Assembly (NCBI GenBank): GCA_905213265.1
Contig: CAJMHR010000025.1
Location: 1 to 33,959 of the forward strand
Source of the DNA: an uncultured Collinsella sp.
GTDB taxonomy: Bacteria; Actinomycetota; Coriobacteriia; Coriobacteriales; Coriobacteriaceae
Length of the DNA: 33,959 nt
Direction: 5' to 3'
Of the stretch, positions 16,107 through 24,339 are shown piece by piece (position 1 is the stretch's first letter; every line of letters begins with the position of its first letter). The notes under the pieces were generated by a model. The model did no database searches, was not told where the DNA came from, and saw only the letters and a list, made by a program, of their open reading frames with translations. A program made the translations under genes and the position numbers.

Positions 16107-17966
16107 ATGAATCCGTACACTTCCTCCGGTTCGGTCGCCACGATGACGGCCAACGTGTCCGGTAACGATAACCTCAACGACCTGGGCGACGGTCCGCGCC
16201 AGCCTGGCGATCCCGAGCGCTATCCCGTGGGTGCGGTGACCCGCCGCCTGCTGGGCTACGTTCGTCCGCATCGCATTTCGTTTGTTGCGTCGTTTGTGAG
16301 CGCCGCCATCTCCGTGATTCTGCAGCTCTACACGCCCATCCTCATCGGCGAGGGCATCGACCTGATCGTTGCCGCCGGGCAGGTGAGCTTTGACGCACTG
16401 CTGCCGCTCGTTACCAAGCTCGCGATTGTCGTCGTAGGTGCTGCGGCCTTCCAGTGGCTACAGGGCTACTGCGTCAACCGCCTGTCCTACGAGACGGTGC
16501 GCGACATGCGCGTGGAGGCGAGCGACAAGCTCAGCCGTATGCCGCTCAGCTTTATCGACAGCCATGCCCACGGCGACCTCATGAGCCGCGTGGTCAACGA
16601 CGTGGATCAGGTGGGTGACGGCCTGCTGCAGGGCTTCACACAGCTCTTCACCGGCGTTATCACCATTGTGGGCACGCTCGCGTTTATGCTTTCCATCAAC
16701 CTGACCATGACGCTCGTGGTGGTACTCGTCACGCCGCTTTCCATCTTTGCTGCCGGTGCTATCGCCAAGCTCTCCAACAAGAGCTTTACGGCTCAGCAGC
16801 GCATTCAAGGGCAGCTCGGTGGTCATATCGAGGAGTACGTAGGCGAGCAAAAGCTTGTCGACGCCTTTGCCTATGGTCCCAACGCCCAGCAGCGCTTCGA
16901 TGCCCTCAATGCCGAGCTCTACACCGCGGGCGAGCGCGCGCAGTTTATGGGTTCGCTCTCCAACCCCGGCACGCGCTTTATCAATAACATCATCTATGCC
17001 GTGGTCGCTGTGATCGGTTGCGTGGGCGTGATCACGGGCGTGCCGGCGGCGCTCACGGTGGGCGGCGTGCAGATCTTCCTGTCCTATGCCAACCAGTACA
17101 CCAAGCCGTTCAACGAGGTCACCAACGTCATTACGCAGATCCAGACCGCGTACGCCTCGGCGCGCCGCATGTTTGCGCTGCTCGATGCGCGCGAGCAGGA
17201 GCCCGATGCGGCGGATGCCGTAGAGCTTGCCGCCCCGCAGGGCGAGGTGACTTTTGAACACGTGGACTTTAGCTACGTGCTCGACCGCAAGCTGCTGCAG
17301 GACATCTGCATCGAGGCTAAGCCCGGCATGCGCTTTGCCCTGGTCGGTCCTACGGGCTGTGGCAAGACGACGCTCATCAATTTGCTACTGCGTTTTTACG
17401 ATATCGATGCCGGTCGCATTGCGGTCGATGGCCGTTCCTCGCGTGACTACACGCGCGCAAGCCTGCGCCGCGCCTTTGGCATGGTGCTGCAGGACACTTG
17501 GCTGTTCGAGGGCACGGTGGCGGAAAACATCGCCTACGGCTGTCCTGACGCCACGCGCGAGCAGGTTATCGAAGCTGCCAAGCGCGCGCATGCGCACAAG
17601 TTTATCGTGCAGCTGCCAGGCGGCTACGATACGGTCATCGGCGAGGACGGCGGCACGTTTAGCCAGGGTCAAAAACAGCTGCTGTGCATCGCGCGCGTCA
17701 TGCTCACCGACCCGGCTATCTTGCTGCTGGACGAGGCGACCTCGAGCATCGATACCCGCACCGAGCTGCAGGTGCAGGCGGCATTCGACGAGCTCATGGC
17801 CGGTCGCACAAGCTTTGTCGTGGCGCACCGCCTGAGCACCATCCGCAACGCCGACTGCATTCTGGTGATGCGCGACGGCCAGATTATCGAGCGCGGCACG
17901 CACGACGAGCTGCTAGCGGCAGGCGGCTTCTACGCCGAACTCTACCGCAGCCAATTCGCCCAGTAA
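16107..17966 (+). CDS. ABC exporter half-transporter, catalytic partner subunit
   Basis: This 619-residue partner starts immediately after the previous stop (TAA then ATG) behind a strong AAAGGAGGG, so the two are translationally coupled. A hydrophilic N-terminus of about 45 residues precedes six membrane helices. The NBD has Walker A GPTGCGKTT (Lys420), Walker B LLLDEATSS with the catalytic Glu543, and the switch His574 (VAHRLSTI). Its signature is FSQGQ (Ser519) rather than SGGQ. The subunit thus supplies the working Walker A/B while the first subunit supplies the working signature, giving one active and one degenerate ATP site per heterodimer. It is convergent with the ATPase gene, only 28 bases away, with no obvious terminator between. 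Confidence 0.92.
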   Translation: MNPYTSSGSVATMTANVSGNDNLNDLGDGPRQPGDPERYPVGAVTRRLLGYVRPHRISFVASFVSAAISVILQLYTPILIGEGIDLIVAAGQVSFDALLPLVTKLAIVVVGAAAFQWLQGYCVNRLSYETVRDMRVEASDKLSRMPLSFIDSHAHGDLMSRVVNDVDQVGDGLLQGFTQLFTGVITIVGTLAFMLSINLTMTLVVVLVTPLSIFAAGAIAKLSNKSFTAQQRIQGQLGGHIEEYVGEQKLVDAFAYGPNAQQRFDALNAELYTAGERAQFMGSLSNPGTRFINNIIYAVVAVIGCVGVITGVPAALTVGGVQIFLSYANQYTKPFNEVTNVITQIQTAYASARRMFALLDAREQEPDAADAVELAAPQGEVTFEHVDFSYVLDRKLLQDICIEAKPGMRFALVGPTGCGKTTLINLLLRFYDIDAGRIAVDGRSSRDYTRASLRRAFGMVLQDTWLFEGTVAENIAYGCPDATREQVIEAAKRAHAHKFIVQLPGGYDTVIGEDGGTFSQGQKQLLCIARVMLTDPAILLLDEATSSIDTRTELQVQAAFDELMAGRTSFVVAHRLSTIRNADCILVMRDGQIIERGTHDELLAAGGFYAELYRSQFAQ

Positions 17967-17994
17967 GCAGGTGCGTGGGGCATGTAATGCAGCG

Positions 17995-19260
17995 CTAGGG
18001 CGCGAGTGTGTCAACGGGGGCAACGATGATGCCCTCGGGCGTCGTATGGACCGGCATGCCGAACCCGATGACGATGAGCTTGGCCGCAGGGGGTCTCTCG
18101 CCGCGTTCGACAAGTTTGCGCTCGAGTCGAAGCAGGTTTGCAGATGCCTCGGGGATCTGCGGACTTCCGAGTTTTACTTCCACGGCAATCCAAGTTCCAT
18201 CGCGCCTGCGTATAACGGCATCGACCTCGAGATCGTCGGCGTCATGGTAGTGGGACACCGACGAGTCATTTGCGGCTGCATAGACCTTAAGGTCGTGCAG
18301 GACGAGGGATTCGAAGAGCAGTCCCAGCGTCTTCGGGTCGGATGCCAATGACTCCGGATTTGCTCCGAGCAGTGCGACGGCAAGCGAAGGGTCGGCGAGG
18401 TGCCTTTTCGCACTTTGCCGCAGCTTTACCGGAGACCTGAGTGCCGGATGCCAAGCCGGGATATCATCGATGATGTGTATTCTGCGCAAGGCATCCGTAT
18501 AGCGCCGCAGCGTACTTCTCGATACATCACCGCCGAGGTCTTTCTCAAGAGACTTTTCGCCGGCAAGAGTGGATTCGTTGCGCGCAAGCGAAGACAGAAG
18601 AGCCCTGACTTTCTCCGGGTCACGCTTCACGCCGTCGACCCTCGAAACATCCGATTCGCAGACACCGTCGATGTAGGCAGCGGATATACGCATTGCATCG
18701 GCAGTCGTCTTGCCAACCGCCTGAGGCCAACCACCGCGACATAGCAATTCGGCGATATCGGCGATGCCGTTGATGGATCCAAGTGCCGCCTTGATGGGGC
18801 ATCCGTTAAGCAGCGATTCGAGCGAGACCGCCCCTGAGGAAACCTCGAGTTCGGCCAGAGTCATTGTTTCCATGCGCAAGCGTGATATGCGCCCGATGCC
18901 GCTGTGCATCGGTTGGTCGGCATCGTTTGGTGTTGCTGACCCCGTAAGCAAAAACTGCCCTGGCTCACCGGTTCGACGATCGCATTCGAAACGTATTGCG
19001 TCCCACAGTTTTGGCTCTTCCTGCCACTCATCGATGAGTCTCGGCGTTGCGCCGACTATTGCTTGAGCTGGGTCGATCCTGGCAAGCTGCAGTGCGGCAA
19101 AGTCTCCGGCAGGGTCGGAGAGAGACAGCGATGATTCAGCGAATCGCTGGGCCGTAGTCGTCTTTCCGCACCACTTCGGTCCCTGAATGAGCACGGCACC
19201 AAAAATGCCAAGATCGCGTTCGATTGAGCGATCGATACATCTACTCATATACCTAGTCAT
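17995..19260 (-). CDS. AAA_14 / DUF4143 ATPase
   Basis: This 421-residue protein has Walker A GPKWCGKT at 27-34, Walker B RLIDEWQ at 74-80 and a sensor strand LLTGSA at 104-109, all typical of the AAA_14 family. The C-terminal DUF4143 region ends with a DLEVDAVI...VEVKLG pattern resembling the D and E-x-K residues of PD-(D/E)XK nuclease folds. Function in this family is poorly known. Members are often present in several copies per genome and are frequently autonomous. I chose the ATG at 19260 because GGGGAG precedes it closely; an in-frame ATG at 19275 has no ribosome binding site. Its upstream DNA is an array of 23-bp repeats, suggesting that it or a partner binds its own promoter. Confidence 0.88.
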   Translation of the reverse strand: MTRYMSRCIDRSIERDLGIFGAVLIQGPKWCGKTTTAQRFAESSLSLSDPAGDFAALQLARIDPAQAIVGATPRLIDEWQEEPKLWDAIRFECDRRTGEPGQFLLTGSATPNDADQPMHSGIGRISRLRMETMTLAELEVSSGAVSLESLLNGCPIKAALGSINGIADIAELLCRGGWPQAVGKTTADAMRISAAYIDGVCESDVSRVDGVKRDPEKVRALLSSLARNESTLAGEKSLEKDLGGDVSRSTLRRYTDALRRIHIIDDIPAWHPALRSPVKLRQSAKRHLADPSLAVALLGANPESLASDPKTLGLLFESLVLHDLKVYAAANDSSVSHYHDADDLEVDAVIRRRDGTWIAVEVKLGSPQIPEASANLLRLERKLVERGERPPAAKLIVIGFGMPVHTTPEGIIVAPVDTLAP

Positions 19261-19313
19261 CGTACTCCCCGCCATTCAAAGAACATTTTGTTTTATAGCA
19301 TCTTACCAGCGCG

Positions 19314-19452
19314 TAAAACATTTTGACGAAAAACCATGACACAATTTGACGGTATTTCGTGAAACAAATTGACGGTATCATATGAAACAATTTGACGGCG
19401 CTTTGTGAAACAGTTTTTCGGACATTTGTGAAACGCTCTGCGGCGGTTTCAA
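19314..19452. repeat. Array of about six imperfect 23-bp direct repeats
   Basis: Units begin at 19314 (24 bp), 19338, 19361, 19384, 19407 and 19430. The conserved core is GAAACAATTTGACGG, best kept in the units at 19338-19406 and decaying to the right. A further partial copy (AACATTTTG) lies at 19282-19290. Units abut with no unique spacers. The period of 23 bp is about two helical turns, so a protein bound to each unit would line up on one face. The position directly upstream of the ATPase start suggests an operator or iteron-like site. Confidence 0.8.
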
Positions 19453-19519
19453 TCCGAAGTACATACTGTTCGAAATCTGTCCAAAGATGTCGTCTGCGTC
19501 GCCAATCAACAGACGGTGG

Positions 19520-19547
19520 TTTACATCTGTCACGTTAGTACTAAGAT
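19520..19547 (+). promoter_or_regulatory. Promoter of the flavodoxin-like gene
   Basis: TTTACA at 19520-19525 and TAAGAT at 19542-19547 are separated by 16 bases. Transcription would start near 19554, leaving a leader of about 47 bases. Confidence 0.5.
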
Positions 19548-19600
19548 AGTCATCTAATAAATTGCATTAGTGGCTTTAGTTTTGGGGGATACGAGGCAAC

Positions 19601-20158
19601 GTGACTATGACGTGCTCTTTGGTGGTTAACAGCAAGAGCGGTAATACCAGGATGGTTTCGGGCGCGATCAAGCGCGCTCTGCAGGCTGCGGGTGTTGAGT
19701 TTGTCCATGCCGCGGCGTTGAGCGACGATGCGGATGCAGATCAGGTTGCGCTCGAGGCGCAGGGCGCCTGCGCGGCCGACACGGTGCTCGTCGGTTTTTG
19801 GTGCGACAAGGGCGCGTGCACGCCTTCGGTCGCGGCGTTGCTCTCCGCCTTGCACGGCAAGCGCGTGTTCCTGTTTGGCACCTGCGGCTTTGGGGCCGAC
19901 CAGAGCTACTATCAGCAGATTATCGACCGCGTAACTTCCAATTTGGCTGGGGATGCCGAGCTTGCGGGCTGGGCGATGTGCCAGGGCAAGATGGGCCCCG
20001 CGGTCAAGCAGCGCTACGAGGCCATGCTCGAGCAAGATCCCGACAACGCTCGCTATAAGATGCTGCTCGACAACTGGGTTGCCGCGAAGGACCATCCCAC
20101 CAAGGAAGATCTGGACAACATGGCTGCAGCCGCCAAGAAGGCCGTGCTGGGAGAGTAG
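19601..20158 (+). CDS. Flavodoxin-family protein
   Basis: This 185-residue soluble protein has an N-terminal strand followed by NSKSGNTRM (residues 10-18). This fits the FMN phosphate-binding loop of flavodoxins (usually T/S-x-T-G-N-T). A second strand ends in VLVGFWCDKGACTPS and a third in VFLFGTCGFGAD, the places where the isoalloxazine-binding loops lie. The C-terminal 60 residues are helical and charged. It probably carries electrons to an unidentified reductase. Flavodoxin-like proteins of this size occur in anaerobic gut bacteria, including the BilS partner of bilirubin reductase, but no bilR-like gene is in view. The GTG at 19601 has GAGG four bases upstream; an ATG at 19607 is the alternative start. 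Confidence 0.8.
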   Translation: MTMTCSLVVNSKSGNTRMVSGAIKRALQAAGVEFVHAAALSDDADADQVALEAQGACAADTVLVGFWCDKGACTPSVAALLSALHGKRVFLFGTCGFGADQSYYQQIIDRVTSNLAGDAELAGWAMCQGKMGPAVKQRYEAMLEQDPDNARYKMLLDNWVAAKDHPTKEDLDNMAAAAKKAVLGE

Positions 20159-20201
20159 CTTCGCCGTTCGCGGTCCTTCGCGCAAAACAATACAAATGGT
20201 G

Positions 20202-20229
20202 AAAGCCTCGAAATCCTCGAGGCTTTTTT
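20202..20229 (+). terminator. Intrinsic terminator of the flavodoxin-like gene
   Basis: AAAGCCTCGA and TCGAGGCTTT form a perfect stem around AATCC and are followed by a T run (TTTTTTC). It lies 44 bases after the stop codon. Confidence 0.9.
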
Positions 20230-20251
20230 CTTGACACTCGTGGGCGCAACG

Positions 20252-20497
20252 ATGGCAAGCGTCTGGGACGATATTTTCCATCACCCCGATGACGAGGCCG
20301 TTCTGGACAACACGCTCGCATATGTTCGCTGGATGTATTCAGAGTGGGACGTGCTTTCCGGATGGATGGGGTTTCGGAAAGTGTGTCCCGGAATTCGCCT
20401 TTGGAGTGGGATGCAGTTTCCGGTTGAGGGCTCTGGCGGAAACTGCGACCCGGAATTTGCGATCGGAGTGGGATGGAGTTTCCCAACGGGGCCGTAA
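20252..20497 (+). pseudogene. Possible gene remnant running into repeats
   Basis: An ATG at 20252 opens a frame of 81 codons. The first 30 or so residues (MASVWDDIFHHPDDEAVLDN...) look protein-like, acidic with aromatic residues. From 20342 onward the frame simply reads through the 62-bp repeats. No ribosome binding site precedes the ATG, and the frame begins right after a terminator. It is either a truncated leftover of a gene disrupted by the repeats or a chance frame. Confidence 0.25.
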
Positions 20498-20550
20498 GCG
20501 GAAGCCGCATCCCACTCCGGACGTGAATTCTGGGACACGGTTTCCGGATG
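20342..20550. repeat. Three 62-bp direct repeats with an inverted tail
   Basis: Units start at 20342, 20404 and 20466, each opening with GAGTGGGA. Each of the first two has an internal dyad, such as GCAGTTTCCG with CGGAAACTGC, and ends with CCCGGAATT. The third is closed by CATCCCACTCC (20508-20518), the complement of its opening GGAGTGGGATG (20465-20475). The tail to 20550 is roughly the reverse complement of the first/second unit junction. The whole block can fold into large hairpins. Confidence 0.85.
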
Positions 20551-20575
20551 CAAAAAGGCCACATGGCGTGGCCTT
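20551..20575 (-). terminator. Terminator hairpin on the minus strand
   Basis: AAGGCCAC (20555-20562) and GTGGCCTT (20568-20575) pair around five bases. On the minus strand the stem is followed by a T run (TTTTTG). It would end transcripts coming from the LTA-synthase-like gene about 210 bases upstream of it on that strand. Confidence 0.6.
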
Positions 20576-20631
20576 CAACTTATATATGTTCAGCAGGTGT
20601 CCCCATGACAAGCCGCGCTTCAACACCGAGG

Positions 20632-20762
20632 CGTCTGCCCGGCGACGCGGAATGTAAGGTTCATCGCGAGTTCCGCACGAGCCGGAGAGCACTTAATGTG
20701 CTCTCCGTGCGAGCAGGACTGTCCGAGCAGGGAACCTTACGTTCCGCGCCGCCGGGCAGACG
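20632..20762. repeat. 131-base palindromic element with 31-bp terminal inverted repeats
   Basis: The arms 20632-20662 and 20732-20762 are inverted copies matching at about 29 of 31 positions; each outer end reads CGTCTGCCCGGCG from outside in. The centre holds another perfect hairpin, CGGAGAGCAC (20683-20692) with GTGCTCTCCG (20698-20707). The size and long terminal inverted repeats resemble a small non-autonomous mobile element or a dispersed palindrome. No target-site duplication is evident. Confidence 0.8.
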
Positions 20763-20782
20763 AACCAGTTATGAGTGACCCG

Positions 20783-23083
20783 CTACTTGATCTTGGTCGT
20801 ACCCGGTGCCAGGTTGGGGTCGGTCTCGTTGGCCTCGGTCTGGAAGTGCTCGGTGTAGACGTTCTTGCCGTCGCGGAACATCTCGTAGTACTGCATCTTG
20901 GCGTAATCCTCGCGCGCCTTGGTGGCGGCTGCCGCTGCGGCGTCGTCACCGGTGACGTTGGAGGAAAGCGCCCAGCGCAGGCTGGCGTCCTCGTAGCCCA
21001 CCGAGTTGATGGCGGGCAGCGACTTACGCAGCGTCATGTGCGCTTTCTGGTAGTCGGTCAGCGGTGCGCCGATCAGCTGCATCAGCTGGGTGGACAGGTA
21101 GTTGGTGGACAGGTCGTCGACCTCGCTCGTCTGGTCGCAGCCGGCAACGTCGTAGTTAGCCCAGATGATGTAGTCGGTCTGCCACAGGCGCTCCTGATGC
21201 GTGGCATCGTCCTCGCCGGTAAACCACTTGTCGTTGAACTTGGACGGGAAGAACGGCTGGTGATCGCCCCAGAACACCACGACCACCTTGCGGTCGAGCT
21301 TGCTCAAGGCGTTGAGGAAGTAGCGCAGCGCCTGGTCGGACTGCTCGATGCACGAGACATACTCGTCGACATCGGATAGCGTGCCGTCCTCGACGGTCTT
21401 GGCGTCCAGGTCGGTCGTGTCGATGTTCAGGTGCATCTGCTTGTCGACCGGCAGCAGGCCCGTATCGTAGCCCGAGTGGTTCTGCATGGTCACGTCGAAG
21501 ATAAACTGCGGATCGGCGTTCTGGTCGAGCAGCTCAAGAATCTTGTCGTAGGTAGCCTGGTCGGTCACCATGCCGCGCAGGGTGTCGGCTCCCTGGAAAT
21601 CGTTGATAGACAGGAACTGGTCAAAGCCAAAGTCCTTGTAGACGTTCTCGCGGTTCCAGTTGGTCGCGTGGTTGGGGTGCATGGCCGTGGTGGAATAGCC
21701 GAGCGATTTGAACTGCTCTGCCAGATTACCGGTCGTTTCCATGTTGTAGATGGTGTAGGGGTACACGCCCGAGCCCAGGTTGGCCATGGAGTTGCCGGTC
21801 ATAAACTCAAACTCGGTATTGGCGGTACCGCCGCCGTAGGCGCTCACATAGAGCTTGCCGCGGCTGAGGCAGTTGGACAGGTTCTTAAAGTACTGCGGGC
21901 CCTCGTAGCCGGCGCGCATGTTCTGGTAGATCGACAGATCCGAGAAGGTCTCGTTCATGATGGCGATGACCGTGGGCTTCTCGCTGTCGAACTGCTCCTT
22001 TGCGGCGGTGCGCTCGTCACTCTTGGCGGCGTCGGACTTGTCGTAGGCTTTGACGTACTTTTTGAGCGTGGCCTTGGCATCGTCGACGGAGTAGTCGGCG
22101 GGTTTGGGCGGCTTGATGGACTGCGCTGCGCTAATGAAAGCGGGCAGGTAGCCCTCGCGCCAGTAGCTCTCGAGCGGGCGCCAGGTGTAGACGGTGATGC
22201 CGAGGGTGTTGTAGTAGTCGATGAGGGTGACATGCGCGGTCACGCCGCCCAGGCACAGTACGGCGACGAGCAGGTTGGTGAGCAGGATGCGCTTGGCGTT
22301 GGCGGCGCCCTTCTGACGGTGCGGTGCCACCAGGCCGGCGTACTCGCACAGCAGCATGGCGATGGCGGTAAAGCCCATGGACAGCACGCAGAACAGTGAG
22401 ATCGAGAAGGTGTAGCCGGTGCCGGCGACCGCGGCGGCGGTGGAGATGGCCGAAAGGTCGCCCGGCTGGATGGGCATGGATTTAAACGTGATGACGAAGA
22501 ACTCGGCAATGCCCAGGACAAAGAGGGCAAAGGCCAGGACCGCGGGAGCTGCGCCGTGGCGCTGGAACAGGAAGAACAGGCCGGTCATGAGCGTGGTGAT
22601 GATGGCCCACTCGAGCAGGATGCACAGGGGGTAGACCCAGGTAAAGTCGTGGTTGGACGATACCTCCATGCCTAGCAGCGCAAAGACGCCGGCGAGCAGC
22701 AGGCACAGCACGGCGGCGACGAGTGGCTTGCCCACAAAGGCGCCGCGCAGGCGGGCGAGCTTGCCGGTGGGAGCGGGGGCGTCGGGCGCGGCGAACGCAA
22801 AGACGCGCGGGGCGATGCGGTCGCGTGCGATGCTGGCCCAAGCGCAGCCGGTGAGGATGGCGTTGGTCAGGATGAGCATCACAAAGGCGAGCGGCTCGTT
22901 TTGGGCGACGAGGCCAATGGCGCCCCAAATGGTCAAAAAGACCTGGAAAAGACCGAAGGCGACGCTCCACCCAAGAGCGCTTTTGGCAACGGTGCCCGAC
23001 TGAGCGCGAATGGCCTTGGCCTCGCGCAAGACAAGGTAGACGGTCGCCGCAAGACCGACGAGCGAGATGGCGGCAGCGAACAT
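20783..23083 (-). CDS. LTA synthase family membrane sulfatase-fold enzyme
   Basis: This 766-residue protein has eight or so hydrophobic segments in residues 1-290, then an extracytoplasmic alkaline-phosphatase/sulfatase-fold domain. The metal and nucleophile motifs of the LtaS/phosphoglycerol-transferase family are visible: NETFSDL (Glu378), GGGTANTEFEF with the probable nucleophile Thr420, MQNHSGY near 533, and WGDHQP at 605-610. Family members transfer glycerol phosphate from phosphatidylglycerol onto a glycolipid or glycan outside the membrane. Here it could build a lipoteichoic acid or decorate a lipoglycan. The ATG at 23083 follows GTGAGGAG at good spacing; a GTG at 23098 lies within that site and is rejected. 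It is divergent from the nitroreductase gene. Confidence 0.88.
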   Translation of the reverse strand: MFAAAISLVGLAATVYLVLREAKAIRAQSGTVAKSALGWSVAFGLFQVFLTIWGAIGLVAQNEPLAFVMLILTNAILTGCAWASIARDRIAPRVFAFAAPDAPAPTGKLARLRGAFVGKPLVAAVLCLLLAGVFALLGMEVSSNHDFTWVYPLCILLEWAIITTLMTGLFFLFQRHGAAPAVLAFALFVLGIAEFFVITFKSMPIQPGDLSAISTAAAVAGTGYTFSISLFCVLSMGFTAIAMLLCEYAGLVAPHRQKGAANAKRILLTNLLVAVLCLGGVTAHVTLIDYYNTLGITVYTWRPLESYWREGYLPAFISAAQSIKPPKPADYSVDDAKATLKKYVKAYDKSDAAKSDERTAAKEQFDSEKPTVIAIMNETFSDLSIYQNMRAGYEGPQYFKNLSNCLSRGKLYVSAYGGGTANTEFEFMTGNSMANLGSGVYPYTIYNMETTGNLAEQFKSLGYSTTAMHPNHATNWNRENVYKDFGFDQFLSINDFQGADTLRGMVTDQATYDKILELLDQNADPQFIFDVTMQNHSGYDTGLLPVDKQMHLNIDTTDLDAKTVEDGTLSDVDEYVSCIEQSDQALRYFLNALSKLDRKVVVVFWGDHQPFFPSKFNDKWFTGEDDATHQERLWQTDYIIWANYDVAGCDQTSEVDDLSTNYLSTQLMQLIGAPLTDYQKAHMTLRKSLPAINSVGYEDASLRWALSSNVTGDDAAAAAATKAREDYAKMQYYEMFRDGKNVYTEHFQTEANETDPNLAPGTTKIK

Positions 23084-23296
23084 GCTGAGACTCCTCACAA
23101 ACTAAAACGTACGAAAGCGGGGGTTTACCCGATTGTTACCAAGATATGCGCTGCAATTGGTGTCTGCGCACAACAACCAGCCATATTAACGCGCACGTGT
23201 GGCGGTGTGGCGCAATGTAGTGGCGACCTGCGCGATAATGGACGGGAATTACACGGAAACGTAAAGGCTTCTTAAAGAATTAGCGAGGATAGAGCT

Positions 23297-24172
23297 ATGG
23301 GCGAGCAGGTTTGTATGACGGGTGCCGAGTACTGCGGCGGAGCTGCGGGCGTGGATGCGAACGGTTATCCGGTCGAGACGACGGGCAATGCGGTGCTGGA
23401 CACGTTGGAGCACCGTTCCTCCACGCGTGCCTTCGCGCGTGATGACGACGACCGTCCCGTGGCGGTGACCGACGAGCAGCGGGCGGCGATTCTGCATGCG
23501 GCGAGTCGCGCGCCGTCGGCGGGCGCCATGATGATGTATTCCATCGTGAGCATTCGCGAGCAGGCTACGCTGGACCGTCTGGCCGACCTGTGCGACCACC
23601 AGCCCATGATCGCCAAGGCGCCCTGGGCACTGATATTTGTGGTCGATTATGCCAAGTGGATCGATCTGTTTGAGCACGTGGGCTGCTTTGAGCCCGAGTT
23701 TGTCGAGCGCACGGGTAAAGCGCCCCGCCGCGCGCCGGGTTTGGGCGACTTTGCCATCGCGGCCCAGGACGCCGTGATCGCCGCGCAAAACGCCGTGGTT
23801 GCCGCCGAGGCCCTGGGGCTGGGGAGCTGCTACATCGGTGATATCGTCGAGAATGCCGAGGAAGTGGCCGAGCTGCTGGATCTGCCGCCCTATACCATGC
23901 CGCTGTCGATGCTCATCATCGGCACGCCCCGTAAGGAGCGCCCGGCAATCGCGCACCCCGTGGTGAACCTGGTGCACGAGGAGCGCTACTGCCGCGCCGA
24001 TGCTGCGACCATGGACGCGCAGGTGGCCGAGATGGACGCGATGTTCCGTCCGCATGCCCGCGAGGTAGGCGAGCGCGTGGTGGATATCTACACCCGCAAG
24101 CACGCGAGCCCCTTTATGGCCGAGATGAGCCGTTCCATGGAGTGGTGGTTCAAAAACTGGCTCGGCAAGTAA
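23297..24172 (+). CDS. Nitroreductase-family flavoenzyme
   Basis: This 291-residue protein has the nitroreductase fold signatures: EHRSSTRAF near residue 38 (FMN phosphate contact), ASRAPSAGAMMMYS near 72, and GLGSCYIGDI near 174 for FMN binding. It also has a LIIGTPRKERPA strand. Such enzymes are FMN-dependent NAD(P)H oxidoreductases acting on nitro compounds, quinones or flavins; the substrate cannot be read from sequence. An N-terminal extension of about 30 residues and a C-terminal tail of about 60 make it longer than the usual 200-220. The start ATG has GAGGAT eight bases upstream. A GATAAT at 23234-23239 may be its -10. Confidence 0.88.
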   Translation: MGEQVCMTGAEYCGGAAGVDANGYPVETTGNAVLDTLEHRSSTRAFARDDDDRPVAVTDEQRAAILHAASRAPSAGAMMMYSIVSIREQATLDRLADLCDHQPMIAKAPWALIFVVDYAKWIDLFEHVGCFEPEFVERTGKAPRRAPGLGDFAIAAQDAVIAAQNAVVAAEALGLGSCYIGDIVENAEEVAELLDLPPYTMPLSMLIIGTPRKERPAIAHPVVNLVHEERYCRADAATMDAQVAEMDAMFRPHAREVGERVVDIYTRKHASPFMAEMSRSMEWWFKNWLGK

Positions 24173-24183
24173 CGAATGCGGCG

Positions 24184-24214
24184 ATGTGACAAAGGGACGG
24201 TCCCTTTGTCACAT
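24184..24214. terminator. Perfect 15-bp palindrome after the nitroreductase gene
   Basis: ATGTGACAAAGGGAC and GTCCCTTTGTCACAT flank a single G. It lies 12 bases after the stop codon. No long T run follows. The core CAAAGGG/CCCTTTG is shared with the terminator in front of the KdpD-like gene, suggesting a dispersed hairpin family. Confidence 0.65.
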
Positions 24215-24298
24215 TCCATATCGCCGAGGTGGCCTAAAGGCCGTATAAATGTTTATTTAGCTGGGAAAACAGTGCCATTCAAACATGGGCCGATTACC

Positions 24299-24304
24299 TA
24301 TAAT
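24299..24304 (+). promoter_or_regulatory. Likely -10 element of kup
   Basis: A perfect TATAAT lies 36 bases upstream of the kup start. No convincing -35 is found at 16-18 bases. No c-di-AMP (ydaO) riboswitch is recognisable in the leader. Confidence 0.4.
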
Positions 24305-24339
24305 TCCTTCGAACATTAAAGTTGGGAGGAAACCGGCTT

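Larger units (their letters stand above)
19261..19600. other. Intergenic region between the ATPase and the flavodoxin
   Basis: There is no gene in this region. The left half (19280-19452) is the 23-bp repeat array beside the ATPase start. The right part carries a small hairpin (CGTCTG at 19491 with CAGACG at 19510) and the flavodoxin promoter. Confidence 0.7.
20159..20782. other. Repeat-rich intergenic region
   Basis: Between the flavodoxin terminator and the end of the LTA-synthase-like gene there is no well-supported gene. The region holds a short possible gene remnant (20252-20341), three 62-bp direct repeats with an inverted tail (20342-20550), a minus-strand terminator hairpin (20551-20575) and a 131-base palindrome (20632-20762). 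Confidence 0.7.

Noticed and set aside
19314..19452. A CRISPR array
   Set aside because: The 23-bp units abut directly without unique spacers, and no cas genes are present.
21431..22399. A 322-codon plus-strand frame inside the LTA-synthase-like gene
   Set aside because: It lies opposite well-conserved sulfatase-fold motifs and has Val/Gly/Leu shadow composition.
24215..24339. A c-di-AMP (ydaO) riboswitch ahead of kup
   Set aside because: The leader is too short and lacks the conserved ydaO core; only a hairpin upstream and a -10 element are seen.
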